Source: Naasia lichenicola
GTDB lineage: Bacteria; Actinomycetota; Actinomycetes; Actinomycetales; Microbacteriaceae
Assembly: GCF_004801885.1 (NCBI RefSeq)
Contig: NZ_SSSM01000005.1
Coordinates: 310,001 to 374,000, forward strand
Reading direction: 5' to 3'
Length of the DNA stretch: 64,000 nt
Part shown: piece by piece, positions 45,538-54,082 of the stretch
How the letters are laid out: each line of letters opens with the position of its first letter
Numbering within the stretch: position 1 is the first letter of the stretch
The notes under the pieces: model-generated
The model's input: the letters and a program-made list of their open reading frames with translations, nothing else
Told to the model about the DNA's origin: nothing
Databases searched by the model: none
Translations under genes and position numbers: made by a program

Positions 45538-46643
45538 TCAGAACACCAGGATGGGCTTCACCGTGCTCCCGTCGAGCATGTCCCGCTCGGCCTGCCAGAT
45601 GTCGGCGAACGCGTACCGCCGCTGCATGCGCTCGATCGGGAATCTTCCGGATCCGACATGGCCGATGAGCTCCTGGATGAGCACGGGCGGCTGTGCGTCG
45701 CCGAGGGTGACCCCGGTGAGGGTCTTGCCGTTGATGAGGCTGTTCATCTCGACGGGAAGCTTGATGCCCGGCTGCGCGACGCCGACGATGAGCACGGTGC
45801 CGCCGATCGCGGTGGAGTCGAACGCCTGCGATCCGACCGCGGGGTGCGCGGTGGTGTCCATCGACTTGTCCACCCCGCACCCGTTCGTGAGCTCGGCGAG
45901 TCGGGCCGCCACGTCCTCCGTCGATGCGTCGATGACGTGGGTCGCCCCGAACTCGCGCGCCAGCTCGAGCCGTGCCGCGACCCGGTCGATGGCGATGACC
46001 ATGGCGGGGGTGCGCTGAGCTGCGGCCCAGACGCCCGAGATCCCCACCCCGCCCACTCCGTAGACCGCGACGACATCGGCGGGACCCGGCTTGAGCACGT
46101 TCCAGATCGAGCCGACACCCGTGATCACGCCGCAGCCGAGGGGCGCGAGCAGCTCGAGGTCCGCGTCGGGGGACACCTTGACCACGCTGTGCTCGTCGGC
46201 GATGCAGTACTCCGCGAACGACGACTGGCCCATGAAATGGGACTGCAGCACTGTGTCGCCGCCGCTGACCTCACCCGATTCCGGACCGCGGGAGACGCCC
46301 AGCAGATTCAGCGGGAACCAGTCGACGCAGTAGGCGGGGTGGCCCGAGGTGCAGGGCCCGCACTCGCCGCAGTAGCTGAAGGACAGCAGCACCTTGTCGC
46401 CCGGCTGGACGGAGGTCACGTCGCTGCCGACGGACTCGACGACGCCGGCTCCCCATGGCCGAGGATGCCCGGCATGGGGAACGGTGCACCGGCCTCCTTG
46501 AGCGCCAGGTCGGAGTGGCAGAGCCCCGTCGCGACCAGCCGCACCCGGACCTGGCCCGGCCCGGGGTCGCCGACGACCACATCCGTGATCTCGAAGGGTG
46601 CTCCCGCACCGTGGACTACTGCTGCGCGGCCGGCGATCGACAT
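45538..46643 (-). pseudogene. Aryl-alcohol-type zinc alcohol dehydrogenase, frameshifted
   Basis: Two reading frames together encode a complete MDR-family dehydrogenase of about 368 residues. The first runs from the ATG at 46643 (AGGAAG upstream) and gives MSIAGRAAVVHG...CHSDLALKEAG...PMPGILGHG. It loses register near 46449-46456. The second frame continues GAGVVESVGSDV...YCGECGPCTSGHPAYC...VYGVGGVGISGVWAAA to the stop at 45538. Coding DNA reads CATGGGGAGCC, where the family motif GHEGAGV would need one more base. The rest is intact, so this is either a recent single-base deletion or a sequencing error. If intact, the enzyme would oxidise aromatic or medium-chain alcohols for the adjacent aldehyde dehydrogenase. 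Confidence 0.9.
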
Positions 46644-46765
46644 CGTTCGCTTCCTGTTCTCGGAGTGGTGCGTCCCGGTCGTCTTCGACAGGGAGGGAGG
46701 CGTCCGACGGATGCACCGGAGGGGACTTGGAGGATCGCAGGACGCGGGTCCATTCTGGACCATAG

Positions 46766-46778
46766 TCAGGTAACCTGA
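46766..46778. promoter_or_regulatory. Probable MarR operator 1 with embedded -10
   Basis: TCAGGTAACCTGA is a perfect 6-1-6 palindrome between the alcohol dehydrogenase pseudogene and the aldehyde dehydrogenase gene. Its core CAGGTAACCTG recurs exactly at 48877-48887, at the MarR gene. TAACCT inside it could be the -10 of the plus-strand gene, so binding would block initiation. Confidence 0.75.
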
Positions 46779-46841
46779 AACCCCTGCTGCGGCCGTGCGA
46801 TTCGGATGGGTCGGAGCGCATGGACTCGATGAGGAGCGGAC

Positions 46842-48344
46842 ATGAGCGGCACTGTGCTGGAAGCGGACACCGGGCGGGCGACCATTGCAGGCGGCCGCCT
46901 GTACATCGGCGGCGAGTGGCGCGACTCGTCGAGCGGCGAGCGCTCCGATGTCATCGACCCGGCGACCGGTCGGAAGATCGCCGAATCGGCGGTCGCGACG
47001 GTCGCCGACGTCGACGCGGCGGTCGCTGCGGCGAAGGCCTCCTTCGACAGCGGCGTCTGGTCCGATCTGTCCGGCCGGGAGCGCGCCCGCGTGCTGATCC
47101 GGGTCGCCGCTCTCATCCGGGAGCGCTCCGAGGAGCTCGCGCAGGCCGAGAGCAGCGACGTGGGCAAGCCGATCGTCTTCGCGCGCGTCATCGATGTGGC
47201 GACGGCGGCCGAGACGTTCGAGTACTACGCGGCGCTCGCCCAGACGCAGCAGGGAGCCCTGCGCGACACCACCCTCGCGGCGTTCCAGTACACGACCCGC
47301 GAGCCCATCGGGGTGGTGGGGGCACTGACGCCGTTCAACTTCCCGATCATCCTGACGGCCTCGAAGCTCGCACCCGCGCTCGCCATGGGCAACTCCGTCG
47401 TGCACAAGCCGGCCGAGGACACTCCGCTGTCCGCGGCGATCCTCGCTCAGATCCTCGAGGACGCGGGCGTCCCTCGCGGTGTCTACAACCTGGTGACCGG
47501 CGTCGGACCCGCCCTCGGCGAGCGCATCGTCGAGCACCCCGACGTCAACATGATCGCCTTCACCGGCTCCACTGCCGTCGGCTCGAAGGTCGCGGCGAAG
47601 TGCGGCGAGCTGTTCAAGCCCGTCATGACCGAGCTCGGCGGCAACGGCGCGAACATCGTCTTCGCCGATGCCGATCTCGACACCGCCGTCGCTGCCGCAA
47701 TCAACGCCTTCGTGTTCAACTCCGGCCAGTTCTGCATGGCGGGCGTCCGGCTCCTGGTGCAGCGCGAGCTGCACGACCCGCTCATGGCCGTCCTGGCGCA
47801 GGCGGTGCCCGGTGTGCCCATCGGACGAACCGACGAGCCCGGCACGGTGATCGGCCCGCTCGTGTCGCAGCGACATCTCGACCGGGTCAGCGGCTTCGTC
47901 GAGCGTGCAAAGGCGGCGGGCGGGACGGTCGTCGTCGGCGGCGAGCGGATGGAGCTCGACGGCGGCTTCTACTACCGGCCGACCATCATCACCGGTCTCG
48001 CCAACGATGCCGAGGCGGTGCAGGAGGAGGTCTTCGGACCCGTGCTCACCGTGCAGGTCTTCGACACCGAGGAGGAGGCGATCGCACTCGCGAACTCCAC
48101 CCGCTACGGACTCGCGATGGGCATCCAGACCTCGGACATCGTCAAGGCGATGCGCGTGGCCCGGCGTCTGGAGGCGGGCATCATCTGGGTCAACGGCTGG
48201 GGACAGCTGGATCCGACGCTGACCTTCGGCGGGGTGAAGAACTCCGGCTACGGCCGCGAGAACGGCCCGGAGGCCCTGATGCACTACACGCGGTCCAAGT
48301 CGGTCGTGATCGCGGCGCCCGATCCGTTCGCCGTCGGCCGCTGA
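46842..48344 (+). CDS. NAD(P)-dependent aldehyde dehydrogenase
   Basis: The 500-residue enzyme oxidises an aldehyde to its acid. It has the N-terminal YIGGEWRDSSSGE, the Asn-bearing TPFNFPIILTASKLAPAL, the nucleotide-site FTGSTAVGSKV, the catalytic-Glu motif MTELGGNGANIV and the catalytic Cys in NSGQFCMAGVRLL. GAGGAGCGGAC precedes the ATG. It sits between the alcohol dehydrogenase pseudogene and the MarR-acyl-CoA module. The presumed chain is alcohol to aldehyde to acid to acyl-CoA. Confidence 0.93.
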   Translation: MSGTVLEADTGRATIAGGRLYIGGEWRDSSSGERSDVIDPATGRKIAESAVATVADVDAAVAAAKASFDSGVWSDLSGRERARVLIRVAALIRERSEELAQAESSDVGKPIVFARVIDVATAAETFEYYAALAQTQQGALRDTTLAAFQYTTREPIGVVGALTPFNFPIILTASKLAPALAMGNSVVHKPAEDTPLSAAILAQILEDAGVPRGVYNLVTGVGPALGERIVEHPDVNMIAFTGSTAVGSKVAAKCGELFKPVMTELGGNGANIVFADADLDTAVAAAINAFVFNSGQFCMAGVRLLVQRELHDPLMAVLAQAVPGVPIGRTDEPGTVIGPLVSQRHLDRVSGFVERAKAAGGTVVVGGERMELDGGFYYRPTIITGLANDAEAVQEEVFGPVLTVQVFDTEEEAIALANSTRYGLAMGIQTSDIVKAMRVARRLEAGIIWVNGWGQLDPTLTFGGVKNSGYGRENGPEALMHYTRSKSVVIAAPDPFAVGR

Positions 48345-48350
48345 CGGCGG
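48330..48350. terminator. Hairpin after aldehyde dehydrogenase gene
   Basis: CGCCGTC and GACGGCG form a seven-pair stem around the stop codon. It lies between this gene and the convergent marR-type gene. Confidence 0.5.
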
Positions 48351-48354
48351 CGCC

Positions 48355-48828
48355 TCAGACCGAGGGGCGCTCGTCGCGGGACAGCGCGGCGAGCGCATCG
48401 CGGCAGGCGCGCAGGGCTCGGATCAGCTCGGCGGGCTCGCCCTCGCCGAGCGCGCCGACGAGGTCTGACTCGAGGTGGGCCACCTCGGGCGCCAGCTCGG
48501 CGACGCGCTCGAGGCCCAGATCGGTGATGTAGAGCAGGATCTGAAGCCCGTGAGCGGGATCCTTCTCGCGCCGCACGTATCCGGCCTGGGTGAGGGAGGT
48601 CACCGTCTCAGCCATGGTCTGCGCGCGGACGAAGGTGCGCCGAGCCAGCTCGGAGGAGGTCATCCCCGGCCGGCTCTGCAGGACCGTCAGCGCGGTGTAG
48701 CCCGCGGTGGAGATGCCGTGCCCCGAGATGAGCTCGTCGAACGGACGGCGCAGTCCGGAGTCGATCTGCTTGATGAGGTAGATCAGGTAGCCGTCCGGAT
48801 AGCCGGTGCGCGGGTTGGTCATGTTCAT
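48355..48828 (-). CDS. MarR-family transcriptional regulator
   Basis: The 157-residue winged helix-turn-helix protein has ISTAGYTALTVLQSRPGMTSSELARRTFVRAQTMAETVTSL as its DNA-binding part and the wing motif GYVRREKDPAHGLQILLYIT. It is divergent from maoC with one palindrome between them. The same palindrome stands before the aldehyde dehydrogenase gene, so it is the likely local repressor, perhaps relieved by an acyl-CoA or acid intermediate. Confidence 0.92.
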   Translation of the reverse strand: MNMTNPRTGYPDGYLIYLIKQIDSGLRRPFDELISGHGISTAGYTALTVLQSRPGMTSSELARRTFVRAQTMAETVTSLTQAGYVRREKDPAHGLQILLYITDLGLERVAELAPEVAHLESDLVGALGEGEPAELIRALRACRDALAALSRDERPSV

Positions 48829-48875
48829 CCACTCGGATCAGGACGACGAGGTCCATTCGACGCTGGGGAAAGATT

Positions 48876-48888
48876 TCAGGTAACCTGC
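48876..48888. promoter_or_regulatory. Probable MarR operator 2 with embedded -10
   Basis: TCAGGTAACCTGC carries the same 11-bp palindrome as the site at 46767-46777, and both share TTTCAGG- or CTGAAA-like flanks. It lies between the divergent marR and maoC genes. TAACCT (48881-48886) is a plausible -10 for maoC. Confidence 0.78.
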
Positions 48889-48921
48889 AATCGCAATGCA
48901 ATGGCGCAGAGGAGCTCACGC

Positions 48922-49398
48922 ATGACCACGACTTCCGACAGTACCGCGGTGATCCCGCTCGACGAGCTGCCCGACCTGGTAGGACGCTCCTTCGGGCCGT
49001 CGTCCTGGCGCACGATCACCCAGGACGAGGTGGCGGCCTACGCCGAGCTGTCGGGCGATCGCAACCCGATCCATCTCGACCCGGACTTCGCCGCCGGCAC
49101 CGCCTTCGGCGGTACGATCGCGCACGGCTACCTGACCCTGAGCCTCATCGTGCCCCTGATGGCCGAGGTCTTCCAGGTCACCGGGGTCGGCGTCGGGATC
49201 AACTACGGGCTGGACCGCCTGCGCTTCCCCGCGCCTGTGCCGGTCGGGTCTCGCATCCGCGCTCTGGTCCACCTGGTGTCGGTGGATCCGATCGCCGGCG
49301 ACAGCGGCTACCAGGTCGTCGCCCGCGTCACCTTCGAGATCGACGGCGGCGCGAAGCCCGCTTGCGTCGCCGACCAGGTGCTGCGGTACTACCGATGA
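48922..49398 (+). CDS. MaoC-type enoyl-CoA hydratase / (R)-specific dehydratase
   Basis: The 158-residue hot-dog protein has the catalytic Asp/His block YAELSGDRNPIHLDPDFA followed by GGTIAHGYLTLSLI. Such proteins hydrate enoyl-CoA esters. GAGGAG lies before the ATG at 48922; an earlier in-frame ATG at 48901 would add seven residues. It starts the maoC-SDR-ligase operon and overlaps the SDR gene by four bases. Confidence 0.9.
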   Translation: MTTTSDSTAVIPLDELPDLVGRSFGPSSWRTITQDEVAAYAELSGDRNPIHLDPDFAAGTAFGGTIAHGYLTLSLIVPLMAEVFQVTGVGVGINYGLDRLRFPAPVPVGSRIRALVHLVSVDPIAGDSGYQVVARVTFEIDGGAKPACVADQVLRYYR

Positions 49399-50351
49399 GC
49401 GCGATCAGCCCCGATCCGATCAGCCCCGATTCGGTCCGCCCCGACCCGATCCGCCTCGACGCCCGCGTCGCAGTCGTCACCGGCAGCGGGCGCGGTCTCG
49501 GACGCAGCTACGCGCTGGCCCTCGCCGATGCGGGAGCCGCGGTCGTGGTGAACGACGTCGACGCAGACGCCGCGGAGGAGACCGCGGACCTCGTGCGGAC
49601 GGCGGGAGGCCGGGCGGCCACGGTGGTCGCCGCCGTCGGATCAGCGGAGACGGCGGATCTCCTGGTCTCCGCCGCAGTGGGGGAGTTCGGCCGCCTCGAC
49701 GCGATGGTGACCAACGCGGGAGTCCTCCGCGACCGCGTGCTCTGGAAGACCAGCGACGACGAGTTCGACCTCGTCGTGCAGACCCACCTGCGCGGAACGT
49801 TCGCCTGCGCACGCGCCGCTGCGGTGCACTTCCGAGCAGCGGGCGAAGGCGGTCGGCTCATCCTCATCGGCTCACCCGCAGGACAGTTCGGCAGCTTCGG
49901 GCAGACGGCCTACTCCGCCGTGAAGGCGGGCATCGTCGCGATGGCTCGGACCTGGTCGCTCGAGCTCGCGCGCGCCCAGGTGACCGCCAACGCGGTCATC
50001 CCCACCGCCATGACCGCGATGACGGGGACGATGCCGATCTACGCGGCCGCCTACGAGAGCTTCCTCGCCGGCGAGGCCCTGCCGCAGGTCATCCGCCGCG
50101 AGCATGCGCTCGGCTCCCCCGACGATGTGGCACCGCTGATCGTCTGGCTCGCCTCCGAGGCTTCGGCCGGCGTGACCGGCCAGGCCATCGGACTGGGCGG
50201 CGATCGCCTCACGCTCTACGCGCACCCCGCCGTTCTTGAGACGCGCGACGCGGACGGAGGCTGGACGGCGGCGGCCATCCACGAGCTGTGGACATCGGAA
50301 CTCGGTGCATCCGCGCAGCCGTCCGGCCCGACCTTCGCTCCGCTCGACTAG
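49395..50351 (+). CDS. Short-chain dehydrogenase (3-hydroxyacyl-CoA dehydrogenase type)
   Basis: The 318-residue SDR has the nucleotide motif VVTGSGRGLGRSYA, NAGVLRD and the catalytic set in IGSPAGQFGSFGQTAYSAVKAG (Ser, Tyr-x3-Lys). The extended C-terminus and the MaoC partner resemble the hydroxyacyl-CoA dehydrogenase part of multifunctional beta-oxidation proteins. It begins inside the maoC stop and ends two bases before the ligase start. Confidence 0.9.
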   Translation: MSAISPDPISPDSVRPDPIRLDARVAVVTGSGRGLGRSYALALADAGAAVVVNDVDADAAEETADLVRTAGGRAATVVAAVGSAETADLLVSAAVGEFGRLDAMVTNAGVLRDRVLWKTSDDEFDLVVQTHLRGTFACARAAAVHFRAAGEGGRLILIGSPAGQFGSFGQTAYSAVKAGIVAMARTWSLELARAQVTANAVIPTAMTAMTGTMPIYAAAYESFLAGEALPQVIRREHALGSPDDVAPLIVWLASEASAGVTGQAIGLGGDRLTLYAHPAVLETRDADGGWTAAAIHELWTSELGASAQPSGPTFAPLD

Positions 50352-50353
50352 CC

Positions 50354-51958
50354 GTGCGCGCGCACTACGCCGACCTCTGGCACCGGATTGCGCTTGCCGA
50401 GCCCGATCGCGCCGCGATCGTGACAGCGGGCGGCAGCACCCTGGACTACCGGACGTTCGATGCCGCCGCCGCGCGGCTGGCCGGCCTGCTGCACGGCAGA
50501 GGCATGCGGGCGGGCGACAAGCTGGCGATCCTCCTGCACAACCGGCCGGAGTGGCTCATCGCCATGTACGCCGCGCTGAAGCTCGGCGTCGCGCCGGTGG
50601 CACTCAACTTCCGCTACCGCTCGTCCGAGGTCGCCGCGCTGCTGCTCGACTCGGATTCGACGGCCCTCGTCTACCCGGCCAGCCTGGCGAAGGTCGTCGA
50701 GGAGGCGCTGGTCGGGCTGCCCGTCCGGCCGATCCTGCTCCAGGTGGAGGACGGTCCCGGGGCGCTGATCGCCGGTGCGCTGGACTTCGAGCAGTACCTC
50801 GGTGTCGAGCCTCGCGCGCACGAGCCGGCTCCCGACGGCGAGCTCTTCCTCTACACCGGCGGCACCACGGGAACGCCGAAGGGCGTCGTCTGGGGCGTAT
50901 CGGATCTCCTCGCGATGCAGCTCTACAACGCATACACGACCGTCGGGCTGACCCCGGTCGACGACCCGGACGAGGTCGTGCGGATCGCCGCCGACCCGTC
51001 GACGCCGAGGATCGCGCTGCTTCCGCTCGCACCGTTCATGCACGGCACCGCGCTGACCAGCACGATGAACGCCTTCCTGCTGGGCGGCACCGTCGTCATC
51101 ACCCCCTGGCCGGCGTTCGACCCGGTGCGCGCCTACCGGGTGATGACCGAGCACCGCGTCACGCGGCTCGTGGTCGCCGGCGACGCGATCGCCATCCCCC
51201 TGCTCGACGCGCTGAGCGACCTGGGCGTCTCGCAGCTGCCGCACCTCGAGTCGATCGTGAGCTCCGGGATGCGCTTCAGCGACGCGACGAAGGGACGCCT
51301 GCACTCCATGGGCGCGATCACGATCGGCGACATCCTCGCGTCGACCGAGGCGGGCGCCCTCGCGATCGCCCTCACCCGGACGGTCGACGACCTGCCGTCC
51401 CGCCTGCGTCTCACCCCGGGGGCGGTGGTGCTGGACAGCGGGATGAACGAGGTCCAGACCGTCGTCGGGGCGCTCGGGCGGATCGCCTTCAACAGCGGCA
51501 TGCCCAAGGGCTACTACAAGGACCAGGCCAAGACCGATGCGACGTTCCTGCAGATCAACGGGAAGCGCCATGTGATCCCCGGCGACCTGGTGCGCGTGCA
51601 GCCCGATCTGCACGTCGAGCTGCTCGGCCGAGGCAGCTCGGTGGTGAACTCCGGAGGCGAGAAGGTCTATCCGACGGAGGTCGAGGAGTCGCTGATGCGC
51701 TTCCCGGGGGTCCTCGACGCGGTCGTCTTCGGCCTGCCCGACCCCCGCTGGGGCGAGGTGGTCGCGGCAGCGGTCGCAGCCGAGGATCCGGCGGAGCTCG
51801 ATGTCGGCGAGCTGATCGCCCATGTGGGCCACGAGCTGGCCGGATACAAGAAGCCGCGCCACGTGCTGGTGCTCCCCGATCTGGACCGGAGCCCGACCGG
51901 CAAGGTCGACCTCGGCGCGCTCCGGGAACGCGCCCTGCAGGCGGGTGCCCGGAGCTGA
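50354..51958 (+). CDS. Acyl-CoA synthetase (AMP-forming, FadD-like)
   Basis: This ligase of about 534 residues activates a carboxylic acid with ATP and CoA. The P-loop is LYTGGTTGTPKGVVWG, the hinge region reads VIPGDLVRVQPDLHVELLGRGSSVVNSGGEKVYPTEVEES, and the C-terminal catalytic Lys lies in SPTGKVDL. The GTG at 50354 is two bases after the SDR stop. With MaoC, SDR and the aldehyde dehydrogenase it indicates degradation of a substituted alcohol or acid; the actual substrate is not evident. No thiolase or acyl-CoA dehydrogenase is in the window. Confidence 0.92.
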   Translation: MRAHYADLWHRIALAEPDRAAIVTAGGSTLDYRTFDAAAARLAGLLHGRGMRAGDKLAILLHNRPEWLIAMYAALKLGVAPVALNFRYRSSEVAALLLDSDSTALVYPASLAKVVEEALVGLPVRPILLQVEDGPGALIAGALDFEQYLGVEPRAHEPAPDGELFLYTGGTTGTPKGVVWGVSDLLAMQLYNAYTTVGLTPVDDPDEVVRIAADPSTPRIALLPLAPFMHGTALTSTMNAFLLGGTVVITPWPAFDPVRAYRVMTEHRVTRLVVAGDAIAIPLLDALSDLGVSQLPHLESIVSSGMRFSDATKGRLHSMGAITIGDILASTEAGALAIALTRTVDDLPSRLRLTPGAVVLDSGMNEVQTVVGALGRIAFNSGMPKGYYKDQAKTDATFLQINGKRHVIPGDLVRVQPDLHVELLGRGSSVVNSGGEKVYPTEVEESLMRFPGVLDAVVFGLPDPRWGEVVAAAVAAEDPAELDVGELIAHVGHELAGYKKPRHVLVLPDLDRSPTGKVDLGALRERALQAGARS

Positions 51959-51974
51959 CGCGCCGCCGCGTCAG
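51955..51974. terminator. Bidirectional hairpin between convergent genes
   Basis: CTGACGCG-CCGC-CGCGTCAG is a perfect eight-pair hairpin that includes the stop codons of both flanking genes. Confidence 0.65.
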
Positions 51975-53419
51975 TCCGAGCCGGTGATGCCTGCCGTCGA
52001 CTCGATCACTCCGCCGAGCTTCCGGCCGAGCGCCTCGTAGAACATCGAGAGCGGGAACTCGTCGTCGAGCACGGCGTCGGTCATGCCCTTCGGCGGTCCG
52101 GAGAGGATCTCGTCGGACAGCCCGCGTGCCCACTTGGATGCAGGGTGCGGATCGAGCACCGACCGGACGAGCTCGTACGCGGCGAGCCAGTGCGCGGCCT
52201 TCGGCCGGTCGATCGAGCGCCAGTACAGCTCGTCGATCGCGTCAGAGAGGGCGACCACCGCGTCGGGCACGCCGTCCCAGTCGAAGGCGAGTGAGGTGTC
52301 CGTCCAATGCAGGACGCGATGCTGATGCAGCCACGCGAACAGCAGCTGGCCGCCGAGGCCGTCGTAGTTGCGTACCCGCGAGCCGGTCAGCGGGAACCGG
52401 AACAGACGGTCGAAGAGCACCGCGTACTGCACCAGCTGAGCCCGATCGCGGGTGACCTCGTCGGTGTCCTCACTCCGGGCCAGCCGCACGGACTCGCGGA
52501 AGGCGGTCAGATCGCAGCGCAGCTCCTCGAGCGAGTAGAGGAAGTACGGCATCCTCTGCTTGATCATGAACGGATCGAAGGGCAGGTCGCCGCGCATGTG
52601 GGTGCGATCGTGGATCAGATCCCACATCACGAAGGTCTCCTCGGCGAGACGCTGGTCCTCGAGGAGACGCGCGGCGTCGGCAGGGAGCGCGAGTCGAGTG
52701 ATGTCGGCGGCGGCGCGTGTGACCCGGCGGAATCGGGCGGCCTCGCGGTCGGCGAAGATGGCGCCCCAGGTGAAGGTCGGGATCTCGCGCATGGCGACCG
52801 TCTCGGGGAAGAGCACCGCTGAGTTCGTGTCGTAGCCGCTCGTGAAGTCCACGAAGCGGATCGGCACGAACAGCGCGTTCGAATAGGCGCCGGCCTCGAG
52901 GGAGTCGATGAACTCCGGCCAGACCGTCTCGATCAGCACCGCCTCGAACAGGCGCTGCGCGCTGCCGTTCTGGGTGTGCATCGGGAACAGCACCAGATGA
53001 CCGAGGCCATCGATCCGGTGCTGCTGGGGCTGGAAGGCTTCGAGCGAATCCAGGAAGTCCGGCACGTCGAATCCGCCGACCACCCAGCGGGCGAGATCCG
53101 CGTCGAGGGCGGCGAAGTAGGCGGCGTCGTGCGGGAACGCGGGAGCCAGCTGGGCGAGGGCGCTTCGGACGCGGGCGATCAGAGCCGTCGCCTCAGCAGG
53201 GTCGGCATCTGCGGCGAGGGCGCCGTCCTTCTGCTGCAACGGCTGGAGCGCACCCACGGCCGCCTTCAGATCCAACCAGGCGTGGCTCGCCCGGACTTCT
53301 GCAAGGGCTGCGTCGACGAGGGCTGGGTCGACGAGGGCTGCGTCGACGACAGTCTCCGGTTCGCCGATCACTGCACCGCGGCTGCCGCTTCTCTCATCGG
53401 CCTGCTGGGTCCGTGCCAT
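51971..53419 (-). CDS. DUF6421-like protein of unknown function
   Basis: The 482-residue soluble protein has no signal peptide or membrane helix. It matches my memory of the actinobacterial DUF6421 family in blocks such as HLVLFPMHTQNGSAQRLFEAV, VPIRFVDFTSGYDTNSAVLFPETVA and FTWGAIFADREAARFR. The histidines in MWDLIHDRTHMRGDLPFD look like a possible metal or active site. Near the N-terminus a five-residue repeat (AALVD, PALVD, AALAE) is encoded by a 15-bp tandem repeat. The ATG at 53419 follows GGTGAAGAG. Function is unknown. Confidence 0.8.
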   Translation of the reverse strand: MARTQQADERSGSRGAVIGEPETVVDAALVDPALVDAALAEVRASHAWLDLKAAVGALQPLQQKDGALAADADPAEATALIARVRSALAQLAPAFPHDAAYFAALDADLARWVVGGFDVPDFLDSLEAFQPQQHRIDGLGHLVLFPMHTQNGSAQRLFEAVLIETVWPEFIDSLEAGAYSNALFVPIRFVDFTSGYDTNSAVLFPETVAMREIPTFTWGAIFADREAARFRRVTRAAADITRLALPADAARLLEDQRLAEETFVMWDLIHDRTHMRGDLPFDPFMIKQRMPYFLYSLEELRCDLTAFRESVRLARSEDTDEVTRDRAQLVQYAVLFDRLFRFPLTGSRVRNYDGLGGQLLFAWLHQHRVLHWTDTSLAFDWDGVPDAVVALSDAIDELYWRSIDRPKAAHWLAAYELVRSVLDPHPASKWARGLSDEILSGPPKGMTDAVLDDEFPLSMFYEALGRKLGGVIESTAGITGSD

Positions 53420-53561
53420 CTCTTCACCGTCCTCGTCGCTCGAGCACACCGAACGCATGCCATCGATCGAGGGTATTCGGCGCGGCCGGGCGCAGAAGCT
53501 GCAGGGGACTGCGTGTACGTTGCGTGGAACGCAGGAATCGTGCGTCTGAGACCGTTCGGCC

Positions 53562-53984
53562 CTAACCGGACACGCTGGTGAAGACCAGAGCGGCGCCGAT
53601 CGCCCAGATGCCGATCATTCCGGCCAGCGCCACGATCGGCACCCAGAAGGCCAGGCGGCGGCGCACGATGCGGATGATCGCGACGACCAGACCGATCAGC
53701 AGGACGACGGTCGGGCCGGTGAGGGCGACGATCACTCCGGCGCTCAGCTGCCCGGTGCTGCACGTGTCCGCCGTGCAGCTGTCGCTCGCGAAGGCGAGGA
53801 AGGCGCCGGCGTACGAGATCAGGAAGTCGATCGGCAGCAGCAGCACGAGCAGCACGATGGCGATGGCCAGGTCCCAGGCCTTGCGCGGCTCCTTCGGCAC
53901 TGCGGCCGAGGGGGCGGCGACGAGAGCGCCGTATGCCGGGACGCCTGGCGTCGGGCGCTCGTCCTGGGGCTGCGGATCGCTCAT
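53562..53984 (-). CDS. Small membrane protein, three helices, unknown function
   Basis: The 140-residue protein has a Pro-rich cytosolic N-terminus and three hydrophobic segments. A short loop with two cysteines (FASDSCTADTCSTGQ) lies after the first helix and could form a disulfide outside the membrane. Comparable small proteins are frequent in Microbacteriaceae, but I recognise no named family with certainty. Confidence 0.7.
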   Translation of the reverse strand: MSDPQPQDERPTPGVPAYGALVAAPSAAVPKEPRKAWDLAIAIVLLVLLLPIDFLISYAGAFLAFASDSCTADTCSTGQLSAGVIVALTGPTVVLLIGLVVAIIRIVRRRLAFWVPIVALAGMIGIWAIGAALVFTSVSG

Positions 53985-54082
53985 CCACCGACGCTATCGG
54001 GCCGGGCCGCCGACCACCATGACGCAGTGGCGGGCCCGTGTCCTCTGCCCTGGAAGGATGGAGCGGTGATCGGTCAGACCGG

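Noticed and set aside
43451-45880. One 809-codon fusion protein
   Set aside because: The upstream part is an out-of-frame shadow of the ATPase gene. The permease starts at 44554 with the usual ATGA overlap.
46416-48398. Long minus-strand frame of 660 codons over the aldehyde dehydrogenase gene
   Set aside because: Only its last 76 codons are real (the start of the frameshifted alcohol dehydrogenase). The rest is a shadow of the plus-strand gene.
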